Assembly: GCA_004335835.1 (NCBI GenBank)
Contig: RWJK01000588.1
Span: forward strand, 1 to 24,947
Reading direction: 5' to 3'
Length of the DNA stretch: 24,947 nucleotides
Source: Scenedesmus sp. ARA3
Taxonomy: Eukaryota; Chlorophyta; Chlorophyceae; Sphaeropleales; Scenedesmaceae
Positions 9,580 through 20,950 of this stretch are shown one piece after another (positions within the stretch are counted from its first letter, which is position 1; each line of letters begins with the position of its first letter). Position numbers and translations under genes: made by a program. The notes under the pieces are model-generated. The model was not told the origin of the DNA, ran no database searches, and saw only the letters and a list, made by a program, of their open reading frames with translations.

Positions 9580-11380
9580 GAATGCTCTATTCAGGGTTTG
9601 TGTGACTGTGGTACCTGTAGGCGGTGCTCAGCAATGCTACCTGTCAACCGTGCGCTAACCGTGCCGGGCGTGCCACTGTTGACGAGTTTGTTGCTGCGAC
9701 GCTGGTGCTGGAAGATCATTCGCTATAACAACGAGTGCAAATGAAGAAGACGATGATCTGTGTGGCTTGTGCCTGCTCACCAAAAGCAGCGTATGGTAAA
9801 CACTTGTGCTGTTACTTTGGATAACACCTGGGCTGTCACAACTGGACATCGCCATTGCCCCGCCTGTCGTAAGTCCAAGATACACTGCTGCTGCGCCGCT
9901 CCTGCAAAATCGAAAACCAAACTGCGGAGCCAAGAGGGGAAGGGGGTTAGGAGGCCCTAAAACCCTCCCTAACCCCTAAAATAGCGGCTAGTGCCACATG
10001 TATTCTCCGCTTGGATAGCGCGTGGCAGCCATCATCTTGCTGCTGCAGTATTGCTGTCAATGCGCATGCGCGATACGCACCTCCCACGTGGTGTGCGCGG
10101 CTGCGCTTTTAACGCTTGCACCATCCTGCAACGCTTTAGACAGCCTTTTTACATCAGCGGTCATCCGCAATCTCACCAGCGGGTGCCCCAGCCACATTGA
10201 CGTGGAAACTTTGCTGCATGAGGTATGCAGTGCCGCTTGCGTGTCCACACCAAACAGGGAAGCCTCCCTGTGTCTCAACAGTTGAGTAACTGGCTGACAT
10301 TACTAGCACGTAATTGCTCTTGCAAGCGCATGACCACAAGAACACAAGCCAAACCGGCTGACTCCTTGACTCGACGTTCAACCCACTCTTCGTGCACCTG
10401 CTGCTGCACATCCGCTGACCACATCACAAAAACGCCACTGCTGAACCCAGCATCAACCTCAAGTTACTTGTACATCACACAGCAACCGCATGCACACGCC
10501 TTCAATCAACTTGCCCACAATGCGTCTTTCGCCAGCCCAACAACGCATGCCAAGCAGTATCTTCAAGTTCGTGGCAATCTCTTGCAACCCCCGCCATGCC
10601 TGTATTGAACCTTGGAACCTTCGGTATCCTTTGCAAGCCCTGCCAAGCCTGTACATGCCGCACTGCACTGAGCTGAGCATTGATGCTAGCTGCTCTTAAA
10701 GTGTGTATGCATCTCTTCCCCTGGACACTCAACCCCCACCCACCCATCCACGCACACAACCACGCAACCACCAAACCACACAACCACCACCATCATGCTG
10801 CAGTTATTGATGCAACATGTGCTATCACCAGGCATGCACTGCTGTGCGGCACTCATCCCCTTGTGAGCCTACCATGCTCACTCGCTTTGCTTCTGCATGC
10901 CAAGCTCAGTTCAATGCATGCCAGGCAGGATCATGATCAGCTGCATGACACGCAGAAAGCTCCTAACAGCTAGCTGCTAAGCCTCTGTCATGCTGGCGCG
11001 CCCTAGCAAACCGGTTGCAGGCTGCTGAGAAGTGCTGTGAACAGTACCTGTAAGGTGCTTGCACCAGACAATGCGTATACCACACCACAGCTGCAAGGCA
11101 GCCAGATGCACAAGCCGTGTCTGCCATGTAAGGTTGCAGGACAGAGTGCACAACACCAAGGCGCACAATGCAACTGGCCTGCTGACCGCCAAAAATCAAT
11201 CCTGGCAATTTGAGCCAGCCACCAGCATTCACCATCGTCATGTTACCCATCAAGCCATAGCATCAACGCCATTGGCCCCCGCGCCTTACTGGAGCGGCAA
11301 CAGGAGGATGAACCGCCAGCACTCCTGTGCCCATTTTGCCCACGAATGCAGCAGCGGCAGCAGCAGCAACAGCAGCGGCA
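9580..11380. other. Intergenic region, no gene recognised
   Basis: About 1.8 kb between the HVA22-like start and the pseudo-exon copies beyond the cysteine-rich gene. Only short open frames are present, with no recognisable domain or convincing exon chain. It contains the hairpin at 9943-9981 and a C/A-rich, strand-asymmetric stretch at about 10728-10797 made of CAACCACC-like units. The HVA22-like promoter should be at its left end. Confidence 0.55.
9943..9981. repeat. Hairpin with two telomere-like CCCTAAAA units
   Basis: Bases 9943-9950 (GGGGTTAG) pair with 9969-9976 (CTAACCCC). The stem continues with 9951-9954 against 9964-9967 around one bulged C. Exact CCCTAAAA occurs at 9955-9962 (loop) and 9974-9981. 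CCCTAAAA is the complement of the Chlamydomonas-type telomere unit TTTTAGGG. Confidence 0.7.
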
Positions 11381-11865
11381 GCCGCCTAGTCCCAGCACTC
11401 GTAGTTTGCGCAGCGCTCGCAGCCCACATAGAGCGGCTGGCACGGCTTGCTCCCTAGCCCTCTGCAAAGCTCTTGCCCTTGCAGGGAGTGCAGGATGTCA
11501 AACAGCCCTTGCTGATGCATCTGCCATTCTTCCTACCGTTCTTCACAGGCGACAGGGCCTCATCCTGGCCGCAAATGCTGCATTCAGATGTGCCAGAGGG
11601 GGATGGCCTGCAACCACTGCATCTCTGCTGCTGTTGCTGCAGCAGCAGCCTCCTAGTCCCAGCACTCGTGGTTGGCGCAGCGCTCACAGCCCACGTAGGG
11701 CCGTTGGCAGGGCTGGCAAGAAGTTGCTCCCCAGCCCTCAGCAATTGCTTTGCAAAGGTCTTGCCCTTGCAGGGAGTGCAGGCTGAGCCCTTGCCATCCT
11801 TGCCTGGCAGCAGGGCCTCACCCTGGCCACACAGATGTTAAAACTAGATGTGCCAGAGGGGATTG
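11381..11865 (-). repeat. Two decayed copies of the terminal exon of the cysteine-rich gene
   Basis: The second half of the last exon, including its stop region, recurs downstream in two more tandem units starting at CCTAGTCCCAGCACTCGT at 11385 and 11652; the intact one is at 11905. Spacing is 267 and 253 nt. All share GCGCAGCGCTC.CAGCCCAC-type blocks, CTTGCCCTTGCAGG and GGGCCTCA(C/T)CCTGGCC. The middle copy has frame-breaking indels. The leftmost keeps CKGKSFAEG but then has TAG where the gene has TGG. Both therefore look like pseudo-exons or an unusual 3' flank. Confidence 0.92.
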
Positions 11866-11905
11866 CCTACAACCACTGCATCCCTGCTGCAGCAGCAGCA
11901 GCCCC

Positions 11906-14900
11906 CTAGTCCCAGCACTCGTAGTTGGCACAGCGCTCACAGCCCACGTACGGCCGCTGGCAGGGCTTGCAGGACGTTGCGCCCCACCCTTCAGCAAAGC
12001 TCTTGCCCTTGCAGGAGCTACAAGCCGAGCCTTTGCCATCCTTACTTGGCAGTAGGGCCTCACCCTGGCCACACATGTTGCAGGAAGATGTGCCAGAAGG
12101 TGTCTGGGAAGAAAAGGTGCCAGGGGGGCAGGCGCTGCTGCTGCTGAGGCCCAGGACAGAGCCTGCAGCAACCTGCAGCAGAAGCAGCAGCAGCAGCAGC
12201 AAGAGAAGAAGCAGGACCGGGGATAGATTACTGCGGAAGTGTTGGTAGAGCAAAGACTGGGGGAATCAAGCCAGCGCAACTTGCAGCAGCAGCAGCAGCG
12301 GCAGGGTGCCACAGGCAAAAAACAAACCTCTTGTTAGCCACACAGCGCAGCACAGGCACATCGCCGCACTCACCTTGAAGAACAGCTTGCAAGTTCCAGA
12401 GACCGCCTCCGGCTGAGCGTTGTACCACTGCTGTGCCGCAACTGACGTGACAGCGCAGCGGATGTTTTCTGCGTCCATGAACCAACTGGCTGCGATGCGG
12501 CCGTCTGCGGTGCGCTGCAGCAGCACGCGCCAGCTGTTGTTCCAGTTTGAATCCGCGGGGGACTTCTCCAGAAATGTTGAGAACACAAAGGCGGCAGGGC
12601 CTGCAGGAGAGACGCAAATGCAATGCAGCAGTAGCAGCAGCAGCAGCAGCAGCCCTGTGAGGCTTGCAGATAAGCCTGAGACATGGTTCCACTCGAGGTG
12701 TACAGCCATAAAACACATGCATGCTCTTATTTGTACCGCTCGGTTTGCAGCACTGCACTCACCTAGCTGCTGGTTCTGCACAGTCAGCGCAGCCGGCTCA
12801 GCATGAGTGCCACCACAAACACTTCCAGCACATGCAGTACGTGTTGTTTCATGCTGTACAAGACATATGCTGCCTGTCCTGCAAGCGCTGACTCACCTAG
12901 CTGCTGGGTCTGCACAGTCAGTGGTGACCACGAACACTGCCAGCACATGCAGTACATGTTGTTTCATGCTGTAAAAAACATATGCCGGCTGTCCTGCAAG
13001 CGCTGACTCACCTAGCTGCTGGTTCTGCACAGTAAGTGCAGCCGGCTCAGCATGAGTGCCACCAAGTGCAGTGCCAGCACATTGCCAGACAGGTAGCTTT
13101 GCCAGCTGGCTGCCTGCAGTGCTACTGCCGAGCACCGTCCAGCTAACGCCGCTGTCTTGGTAGCTGAACCACGTCTGCTGCTTTGCCAGCCAAGCAGCAA
13201 AGCCTGCAAAAGCCTTGTTTGACTTGCACACTGGGTGCGAAAGGTCGCTGGAGGCTACTGTGAGGATGCCGCTGCCAAACAGAGGCTTGGAAGATCCAGT
13301 GGGTGGCTTATAAGCACCACCACAAGCACTTGCGGCGCCACCAGCCTGCTGCTGCTGCTGCTGCTGCTGTGGAGTCTTGCTGTTGCTGTTGGTGTTGACG
13401 TTTGCCTTCTCTGTGCCGCTGCCAGCTTGTGTCAGTGCGGAAAGCTTCCTCCTGTGACCAGCTGATGTGCCAGCAGCGGCCTTTGCTGCACTCGCTGCTG
13501 CTGCTGCTGCAGGCGTGCTGCTGCAGCTGACTCCAACCTTCCAAGACTGCGCGTCGCTGCCTTTACCTTCTGCAGGGCACAGCGCGCAGACAAACCCTGC
13601 GCTTGCTGGCTGCTGCTGCTGCTTGGCGCTGCCAGCAGGGCAGTTAGAAGGGCAATCTGCATCGCTCCCAGCCTTACAGGGTGTAGGTGCAAGGCCCAGG
13701 AAAGCTCCGGATGTTATACGGTATGACAGCTCGCATTTCAAATCGGTATCGGTCAGTTTGAATGCGGAGGGGCCGGTTTGGACCAGTGTGAAGTTGCCGG
13801 GAGTGAACTCTCGGCGGTTGCTGCCGGTGTTGTAAGCGTTGATGGATGGTAAGCCCGTGTTCTGCATGAACACTGCATTGCCAATCCAGCTTTTAGTGAA
13901 GTCAGGCCAGGTGAGGTTACTGCCAGGGATGCTGCTGTATTTTGTTGCGTAGTCGAAATACCAGCTGGGGTAGTTGCCACTACTGTAGCCGGTCGGATCA
14001 GCCATGTGGGTGTAGCTGATGCAGCTGCTGCTGTTGTCATAGTATGGCAGCTGCTGTCCTGCAAAGCTGACAGGGAAGCGGTAGTCATCATCCATGCGGG
14101 TTACGCCCTGCAGGGTGTACCTGCAGTCGGCTGGCATAATCACGGTCAAGGATGACCACTTGATTGCCAGCTGCAGGCAGCAGGCAGACACAGCACAACA
14201 CCTGATATTAGCATACGGCGCAAAGATGCTGCTGTGCAGTTGTGCCGCATAGAAGTGTTTTGCATGCTGAGGCATTGCTCTTGGCTGGCCTGTGCTGCTG
14301 CTGCTGCTGCTGCTGCTCTGCTGCAGGAATTTGCCGGGCGCCATGATACCACCACTGTAGCACGCGCTGCAAAACCCACTCCGGCAGCAGTGTGCACTAC
14401 CGCAAGAATGTGCCACAGCATGGCTCCCCTGTTGAAAGTGACTACTGCCTTGCCACTGTCCTGGTGTGCCCAACAGTAACATCTGCGGTTTTCAATCAGA
14501 AAACTGCTGCTGCTGCTACTGAATTGCTGACAACACTCACCTCACTGGAGCGGCAGTAGTCAGGGCCCTTGATGCTGGTAAGCACAAACGTGCTGTTTCC
14601 TGCAAGCAGTGCAAGGTGCAAGCGTTACTCAAGCCACAGCCGACGAAGTGGGGCGCTGCAAGTGAGGGCACATGCAGAAATGCTGGGTGCCAGGCAATGG
14701 GCCAGGCGCAGCTTGTGGCAGCGAGGTGAGGGCATGCTGAGCAGCAGCAAGCCGGATGATTGCTGGCCGGCTGGAGGAGGTGCTGTGGGGAGTGTGGCAG
14801 AAAGAGGCAGCCCTCTGCACCTCTGGGCCGACTGACGTGAAAAATAGAGTGTCCTTTCCATGCCAGCACTGCTGCACAGAGTTGTGCAGCAGCACTCTGC

Positions 14901-15142
14901 TGCTTTCGTCACTGGTGACAACAGCTTCTGGTAAGCCGCTAAGTCTAGATCCATAATATAGTCGCTTGAATATCCTGCTGCATCACATGTTTGGGCTCTA
15001 ACAACGCGGCCTGCTGGGAAAATAAGACAACGGAGCAGAGGCAGCAGCACGGGTGCGAACGACAGTACTCACCCGGCGTGCACGTTGTCTGAGCCCAAGC
15101 CATTGAGGCCAGTAGCAGCAAAAGTAACACATACAGCAACAT
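11906..15142 (-). CDS. Secreted cysteine-rich protein with a C-terminal Cys-repeat region
   Basis: I do not recognise a named family for the body of this protein. Exon 1 (15142-15073) encodes MLLYVLLLLLLASMAWAQTT, a clear signal peptide. Exon 2 starts at 15013 or 15010 (tandem CAGCAG acceptor) with GRVVRAQTCDAAGYSSDYIM; its end is uncertain. Exon 3 (14599-14541) gives NSTFVLTSIKGPDYCRSSE. Exon 4 (14170-13012) is long, with several N-glycosylation sequons (NSS, NLT, NFT) and a poly-Gln and poly-Ala linker. Exon 5 (12600-12374) follows. Exon 6 (12172-11906) is a Cys-rich end with CPPGTFSSQTPSGTSSCNMC and CKGKSFAEGWGATSCKPC. That spacing resembles the GCC2/GCC3 or ephrin-receptor-like Cys repeats common in algal surface proteins. 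Phases of exons 3-6 all agree. Total length is roughly 630 residues with no other membrane segment, so it is probably secreted, cell-wall or matrix. The ends of exons 4 and 6 have tandem copies. Confidence 0.8.
12755..12930 (-). repeat. Two copies of the end of exon 4 of the cysteine-rich gene with donors
   Basis: The exon 4 end and donor (13006-13064, encoding GGTHAEPAALTVQNQQLG) recur at about 12757-12815 and 12892-12925. All keep CTCACCTAGCTGCTGG, that is CTAG followed by a GTGAG donor in gene sense. The donor positions are 13011, 12897 and 12762. About 80 nt of flanking intron (CATGCAGTA(C)...TGTTGTTTCATGCTGTA...CCTGTCCTGCAAGCGCTGA) is also repeated between the copies. Confidence 0.92.
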
Positions 15143-15723
15143 GCTGTCTCCGCAGTGCAGGCAAGCAGAGCAGCTCGGACTAGGCAGATCTCTGACTCGT
15201 ACGCTGTCAACAGACTCCGTGATACGGCAGCTAAAAGATCTAGCTTTCCGACTGGAATTTTTGTAAGTTAGGGCTTACGTCGTACTGAGGTTGGGCGGTT
15301 AGCGAGATGAAGCGCTTGTGCCGAGACCAAAAGGGCCCAAACCGGTTTAGGGTACTGCTGCTGGCTGCATGGGTGGGCTGCACCTCATACCAATGATTTG
15401 AGGGCTGTTTCCACTTAATATCAGGCGTTCTGAAGCAGCTAAGATGCGTAAGACAATCTTCAGCGTCATTTCAAGGCTCTGCTTGTGCCGCAAACAGCAA
15501 CTGGTGCCGTGCACCTGCGCAACGGGCACTGGTGAACCTGCAGCTGCTAGTCAGGCCACTGGCAGTCCTCTCAACGACAGCGACAGACACACATGCAGCT
15601 GCAGCGCAAAAACCATTTGCGCTGTAAACAGCTGCCACATGAACTGGTCAGCTGAGGTTGAGGTGAGCCACCGTGGCTGGTGACCAGCAGGACCACAAGA
15701 TCCGACTTCTTGCCTTGACATTC
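15143..15723. other. Intergenic region, no gene recognised
   Basis: About 580 nt between the signal-peptide start of the cysteine-rich gene and the proposed end of the MYND gene, both on the minus strand. It should hold the promoter of the former and the 3' UTR of the latter. Only a 60- to 80-codon open frame without recognisable features is present. I see no TGTAA in gene sense here. Confidence 0.5.
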
Positions 15724-18129
15724 TCAGCAGCACCAGACAGCATAATTTTTATACACCCCTGAGCCTCTTGACAGCAGCAGCAAACATGCATGCAGCAGCT
15801 GCCGCTTGAGCTCATCAGCTGAGGCAAGGTGCCCCACTAGCAGAGCCACTAGATCAGACTTCTCAACAGCACCAGCCATGCCAGCCACACCAAGGCCAGC
15901 CAGCAGCGCCTTCAGCTGACGCACAGGCAGCGCAGCAGCAGCTGCTGCACTGCCAGGTAGCTCAAGCAGTTCAAGGCCAGCTGCTGCAGCAACACCTGCC
16001 AAGCTGCTGCTGCTGCTGCCTGTGTCGCCGGAACCAGTGCTGGCTGCAGTACCAGCAGCATCGACACTGCTGCCCGCTGTGCTCGGACCTTCTGCTGCTG
16101 CTGCTGCTGCTGCCGCCAGCTTCTTGCAGACCAGCTTGTGCCCCGCTTTCCAGTGCTGCTTCTGGCACTCTGCGCTGCACACACGCACCTGCCTGCAGCC
16201 GCCACACACCTTGGCCCTGCCGTACACCAGCTGCAGCTCGCTCAGCTTGCCCAGGTTGGTGCAGGCAGCGTTGTTGCAGGCCCAGCCAACCGGCAGCGCA
16301 GCCGCCACCGCTGCGCCAAACGCCCTCAGCTGGCCTGGCAGCTGATTGCCCCACACGCGCTGCAGCAGCAGGGATGCTGCTGCGCTCTTCATATCATGCT
16401 GTGCTGCTGATGGTGGCCCTGCAGCGACATTACGCTGCAGTGCCATATGCAAGCCTGCCTGCAGGTGCGCATGCTGCTGCAGCAGCTGTGTCAGCAGCGG
16501 CATGCCAGCTGCACCACCCTCAGCACTGCTGCTGCTGCTGCTGTTGCCCGGTGCCGCATCGCCTGGCAGCTGCATGTGGCGCAGTTGGAATCCTAGCCAC
16601 TCAACACACGGGTACGCCATCTCCAGCAGACGCCTGAAGTACGCTTCATCCACCGCATTGACTTGGCTCAGGGGCATGGTCGGCGCGTTGCCGTGCTGCT
16701 GCTGCTGCTGCTGCCGGAGGGTTGCAGCACTGCTGCTGCTGCTGCTGCTGTCAGGCAGCAGCTCACATAGCAGCTGCCCTACCAGCCACCTGCTGCGCGC
16801 TGCAACAGTCAGCCAGGGAGTAATCCCTTACGCCACATTTGCATCATACCAAGAATCACTGCTGCTGCTGCTGCTGCTGCTGCTGTTGTCCCTGCCACCT
16901 GGCCGGAAGGTCTCCAGGGGCTCCGCTGCCATAACAGCTGCCGCCGCCCAGCGCCCAACCTGCCTGCCTGTTGGCAGCACCTCCTCACCAGCGGCACCCC
17001 CGCCTTCTGCAGGACACCTCAGCAGCGTCCGCAGCGTCCCTAGGTCCATACGCTGCACCATACCCTGCAACTCACTATCACTGGCAGCTGCCCACACACT
17101 TGCGCTAAAGCCAAACACCAGCCCGCTCATGGCTGTGCTGGGGTTCCTGTTCATTGCCGCAGCCGCGCTTTTGAGCCGCGCCTGCAGCTCCGCGGCGCTC
17201 ATCTGTGCGGCCAACTCCCGCAGCGCTGCTGCTGGCATCGAACCGATCTGCTGCTGCAGCTGCGGGCGAGCAGTCGATGCTGTTGCGGGCGAGCGTCACT
17301 GCTACGTCCAACGCGCCTCTGGGGCACACGTGCCTCAGCGCTGATGCGCACTTCTGCGCCGTCAGCAGCAGCGACACCACAAACGGCACGTGCTGCTGGT
17401 CGGCCAGCTGCTGGTTGCTGCTGCTGCTGCTGCTGCCAACGACTGCTGCAAGCGGCGATGCCATTGACAGGTTAGCGGATTGAAGCACAGCCATGGCTGC
17501 AGCTACCACTTGATCCGCCGCGGTGAGCAGAGCTTCAGGTGTTACCGGAGTTGTGAGCGAAAGCGGCAGCAGCGACAGTACATTGGCAGCAGCAGGGGCT
17601 GCTGCAGTCACTCCTGCAGCGCTTGCGCTGCCTGCTGCTGCTGCTGCTGATGGTGGTGTGGCCAGGCTGCAGGGTACAGCACACAGCACGCGCATTGCCG
17701 CACACAGGGACACTGCAAAGGCATCTGGGGACTGCTTGACGGCTGATGCCAGATGCTCTGGCTTGGCTGCATGGGCAGCAGGACACACAACAGTCGCAAT
17801 GATCGGTGCGGGCAGCAAGGGACATTAAGGTATATTCAACACAACATGCCTCAGTTGGACTGGTGAGCATTGCAACACAGAGCATGGCTGTACTGCAGTT
17901 TTTAATTAAGCACAAGCCCGAGTCAAGCACGTACAGGAAGCCTGGTGGTTCTGCTGCAGTACAAGAGCTGCAGCGCTCTGCTGCTACTGCTGCTGCTGCT
18001 GCCATGCAGCCTCTATAGATATACACACAGCCAATGCACCAATGACAGCAGCAGGTGCCCACCTGCCCCCACCAGGTTTGCTGCTGCCACAGCCCAGTGC
18101 CACAGCGCATACTGGCAGCCCCTGGCATC

Positions 18130-18225
<96 letters not shown>

Positions 18226-18265
18226 CAGCCCAGTGCCACAGCGCATACTGGCAGCCCCTAGCATC

Positions 18266-18302
<37 letters not shown>

Positions 18303-18514
18303 ACTGCATGCAGCACAGCAGGCCCAAGAACCACCACCAAGTCAGCAATTGCAGCAGCACCAGCCGGCTGCTGCCACATGCGAACATCTTGCCTGAAGAT
18401 AGGCATGAGTGCAGCCGTTGCAGCTGCGCAGGCTCTTGGAATTGCACCCAGCTGCACTACCTCCACCACCATACGCATCAGCAGCGGCAGCACCTGCTGC
18501 CAGCTGCTGGCCCC

Positions 18515-18549
<35 letters not shown>

Positions 18550-20317
18550 GTGGCTGGTAGTAGTACCGACGCGTAGGTCATGCTGCCATCTCTGTCTTCG
18601 CTGACCTCAGTGGGGGCCTGACCCCTCAGAAGCGGGCTCCCTTCGCTGCTGACCTCTAGGCAGAACCCTAGCGCCTGAAACACTGCAGGAAACATCACCT
18701 CGAACTGCGACGGCTGCAATAGCATGCTGCAGACCTCTCGCGACTGCGGGCTGCTTGCAACACGCGATGGGTCTAGTGCTGACAGCCCCAGGGACTTAAG
18801 CACGGACGAGTGGTGAGCCAGCACCTTGCCGCCGCCACCGCTGCTGCTGCTGCCCCTGTTGAGTGCATATGTCGCAGCTGCATTGCTGTTGCTCAAGCCA
18901 CGCACTACATCACCAGCATCCACTGCTGCGCGGCCCTGCTGCTGCTGGTGCAGCAGCGCAGTGAGCCAGGCTGCTGCAGCAATTAGCAGCTGGGCCAGCT
19001 CAGGCGCTGCCAGCAGCTGCAGCACGCTTGGCTGCAGCCGAAGCTCAGCATGCTGATATGGCCCAGCAGTGACAGCCTGTGCAATGTTGAAGGCACCAGA
19101 CAGGACGTTCTGGACCTGCTCCCATACTTGACCTGCACCCCAGGCGCTGCTGCTGCTGCTGCTGCTGCTGTTACTGGCGGCAGTGCGGCCCTGTGCTTGC
19201 AGCAGCAGCAGCGTCAGCTTAGCCGCTGGCACGAAGGTTGCCCGCAGTGCTGCATCCTCAAACAGAGCAGCGCTGGATGACGGCGTGAGCTTGTGCAGTA
19301 CAAGGTTCACCCACAGCATCTGCAGCGCACTGGCCACAGCCAGGCCCTCTGTCAGCTTTGGAGCAGGCTGCTGCTGCTGCTGCCGCCCATTGTCAAGGAA
19401 GCTGCCCCGCAGGCCTTTTGATGGCTGCTGCTGCTGCTGCTGCTGCGGGTGTAAGGCCTGCTGCAGTTCACCTGCTAGGGCTTCACAGACCTTGGCCAGT
19501 GGTGTCAGCAGACCTGCAGCAGCAGGCAACAACAGCACATGGTGTGTCATATGAGCTGCCTTTTTCCCTGCTTGAGGCATAAGGGGTTGAAGCAATGGCA
19601 GATGCATTCAGTTGTGGCGCCGCAATGGGCAGCCTAGCAGCACGTTGCTGGCAAGGGCGAGTGGTCTGTTGTTGCAGGAAAAGGAAGGGGACACGGCTCA
19701 TGCTCACAAAGCCATGGACAATGCCTGGCAAGGGTGATGCCGGCAATGTGGTAGTGGAACACTTGCAGCAGCCATGTATGCTGGTGCAATCTACTCAGCA
19801 CCTGCCATGGCAGCAGGAACTTGCGAAAGTGCTCACCTGGCGCAGCATCACGCAGCAGCCGCTGCTGTGCGTCGTGCGCTGAGTTGGGTGAGCTATTTGG
19901 CAGCTGAATTGAGACAGCGAGGCCCTGGAAGATCATGCTAATCAAGGTCAAGTCAGCAGCTGAGGCTTGCAGGATGCCCTGCTGCTGTTGCTGCAGGTGC
20001 AGCAGAGCTGTGCCAGCGAAGCCCAGGAACAAGGGCACTGCGTTCAACGTGTCGTATATCATCATTATATTTGGTTGCTGTTCCCGTTGCTCCTCTGGCG
20101 TGCCGGTCTGAGGCAGTGTGGCGTAGGTGCCAGTTAGGAAGTCGTGCAGCTGCTCTAAGGCTGCACGAGACGTGGCCAACTCGCTAAAGCCGGCATTGCG
20201 GAGCCCCCTCAACACCTGCAGCGAGTCTAGTAGCTTGGGAGACGCTGCGTCACCCGATGCAGACATGCTGTTGCGATACGTGAATTTCCTTGCAGACCGT
20301 TGCAGCGTGCACTGCAC
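15724..20317 (-). CDS. MYND zinc-finger protein with C-terminal SAP-like module
   Basis: A large Ala/Ser/Gln-rich, mostly helical protein. Near the end it has a MYND-type zinc finger (CNNAACTNLG, then VCGGCRQVRVCSAECQKQHW and KAGHKLVCKKL), a protein-interaction module expanded in green algae. This is followed by LPVRQLKALLAGLG...AGAVEKSDLVALLVGHL, a SAP-like helical module. Proposed exons are 20317-19837, 19513-18567, 18493-18063, 17766-17300, 17259-16832 and 16792-15724. The junctions 19837/19513 (phase 1) and 18063/17766 (phase 1) are strong. The remaining three would need introns of 73, 40 and 39-42 nt; otherwise the frame changes are indels. The last has GTAAGG and joins in frame to RWLVGQLLCELLPDS. 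Within 18493-18063 a 136-bp duplication leaves the frame wrong unless one unit is ignored. Two ATGs compete for the start (20317 and 20266). Family and direction are secure; the exact model is not. Confidence 0.75.
18087..18268 (-). repeat. Tandem 136-bp duplication in the MYND gene, including (CTG)30
   Basis: The block CCACAGCCCAGTGCCACAGC...CATACTGGCAGCCCCT(G/A)GCATCCTC, which encodes EDARGCQYALWHWAVAA in gene sense, occurs at about 18087-18132 and 18223-18268, offset 136 bp. The two blocks are separated by (CTG)30 at 18133-18222. A second run, (CTG)11, follows at 18269-18301. The near identity of the two copies suggests a recent event. Confidence 0.95.
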
Positions 20318-20911
20318 CAGGATGGTGATGAACCAATGCTACTGCTGCCACCAGCATCCCGTGACTAGGTGTATGCAGCACGTTGACGACCCTGGTTCGG
20401 TTGCAGGTGCAGCACTGGCTTGTCACTGGAGGGTTTTGAAACATGTCATAACAGCAGCCTGACCTGGTCCCCGTGGGTGGTACTAGTTTCTGAACCGTTG
20501 ACACCCTTTCATGCCGTTTCAAATCATGCAGAACATACTAAAATTGGTAAGACATGTACTTGACCATGTCTGTGTCGTTCAGGCCCTGCACCGGGGCCCA
20601 GCCCAGTGGGGTGAGTTCAACCACAAAAGCACAAAAAAAACCCAACAAAAGCTCGTTCTTGCAAGCACACCTCAACTAGTCACTGCAGCCTTCAACCTGG
20701 TGCCAGCAGGCTGCAACTATGAGCAGTGCGTTTGACATCACAATGCGCTTGACATCACAGTAACATTACAAATCGTCCAAATCACAATGCAGTCATCAAC
20801 AATCAAGCCACACCAACAATGCCATCCTCCGCACTTGGCTGGAGCAGACAAGGGAGCACTGCTATTCAGTGCAGCAGTAGTAGCGTATCAACACTGGACA
20901 GCAGCTTGGCC

Positions 20912-20943
<32 letters not shown>

Positions 20944-20950
20944 ACAGCCT
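20318..20950. other. Intergenic region between the small CxxC gene and the MYND gene
   Basis: About 630 nt holding the MYND promoter and the 3' flank of the CxxC gene. TTACA at 20766-20770 reads TGTAA in gene sense, about 181 nt past the CxxC stop, and is a candidate polyadenylation signal. A CTG run at about 20919-20942 lies just after that stop. No coding exon is seen. Confidence 0.5.

Noticed and set aside
10728..10797. C/A-rich stretch as a possible coding His/Pro segment or promoter
   Set aside because: It is a simple-sequence strand bias without a supported exon or start nearby.
12803..13006. Small Cys/His-rich plus-strand frame resembling a zinc protein
   Set aside because: The regular Cys pattern comes from the tandem intron copies after exon 4 of the minus-strand gene.
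14171..14482. N-terminal part of the 529-codon minus-strand frame beginning MLLLGTPGQW
   Set aside because: A good acceptor at 14171 joins exon 4 in phase to exon 3. The upstream part is intron with a CAG run, and a real signal peptide exists at 15142.
16346..17344. 332-codon open frame on the plus strand
   Set aside because: It is antisense to the MYND exons, rich in Cys and Leu from CTG repeats, and has no domain.
17945..18604. 219-codon poly-Cys open frame on the plus strand
   Set aside because: It is antisense to the MYND gene and consists mainly of the CTG arrays read as TGC.
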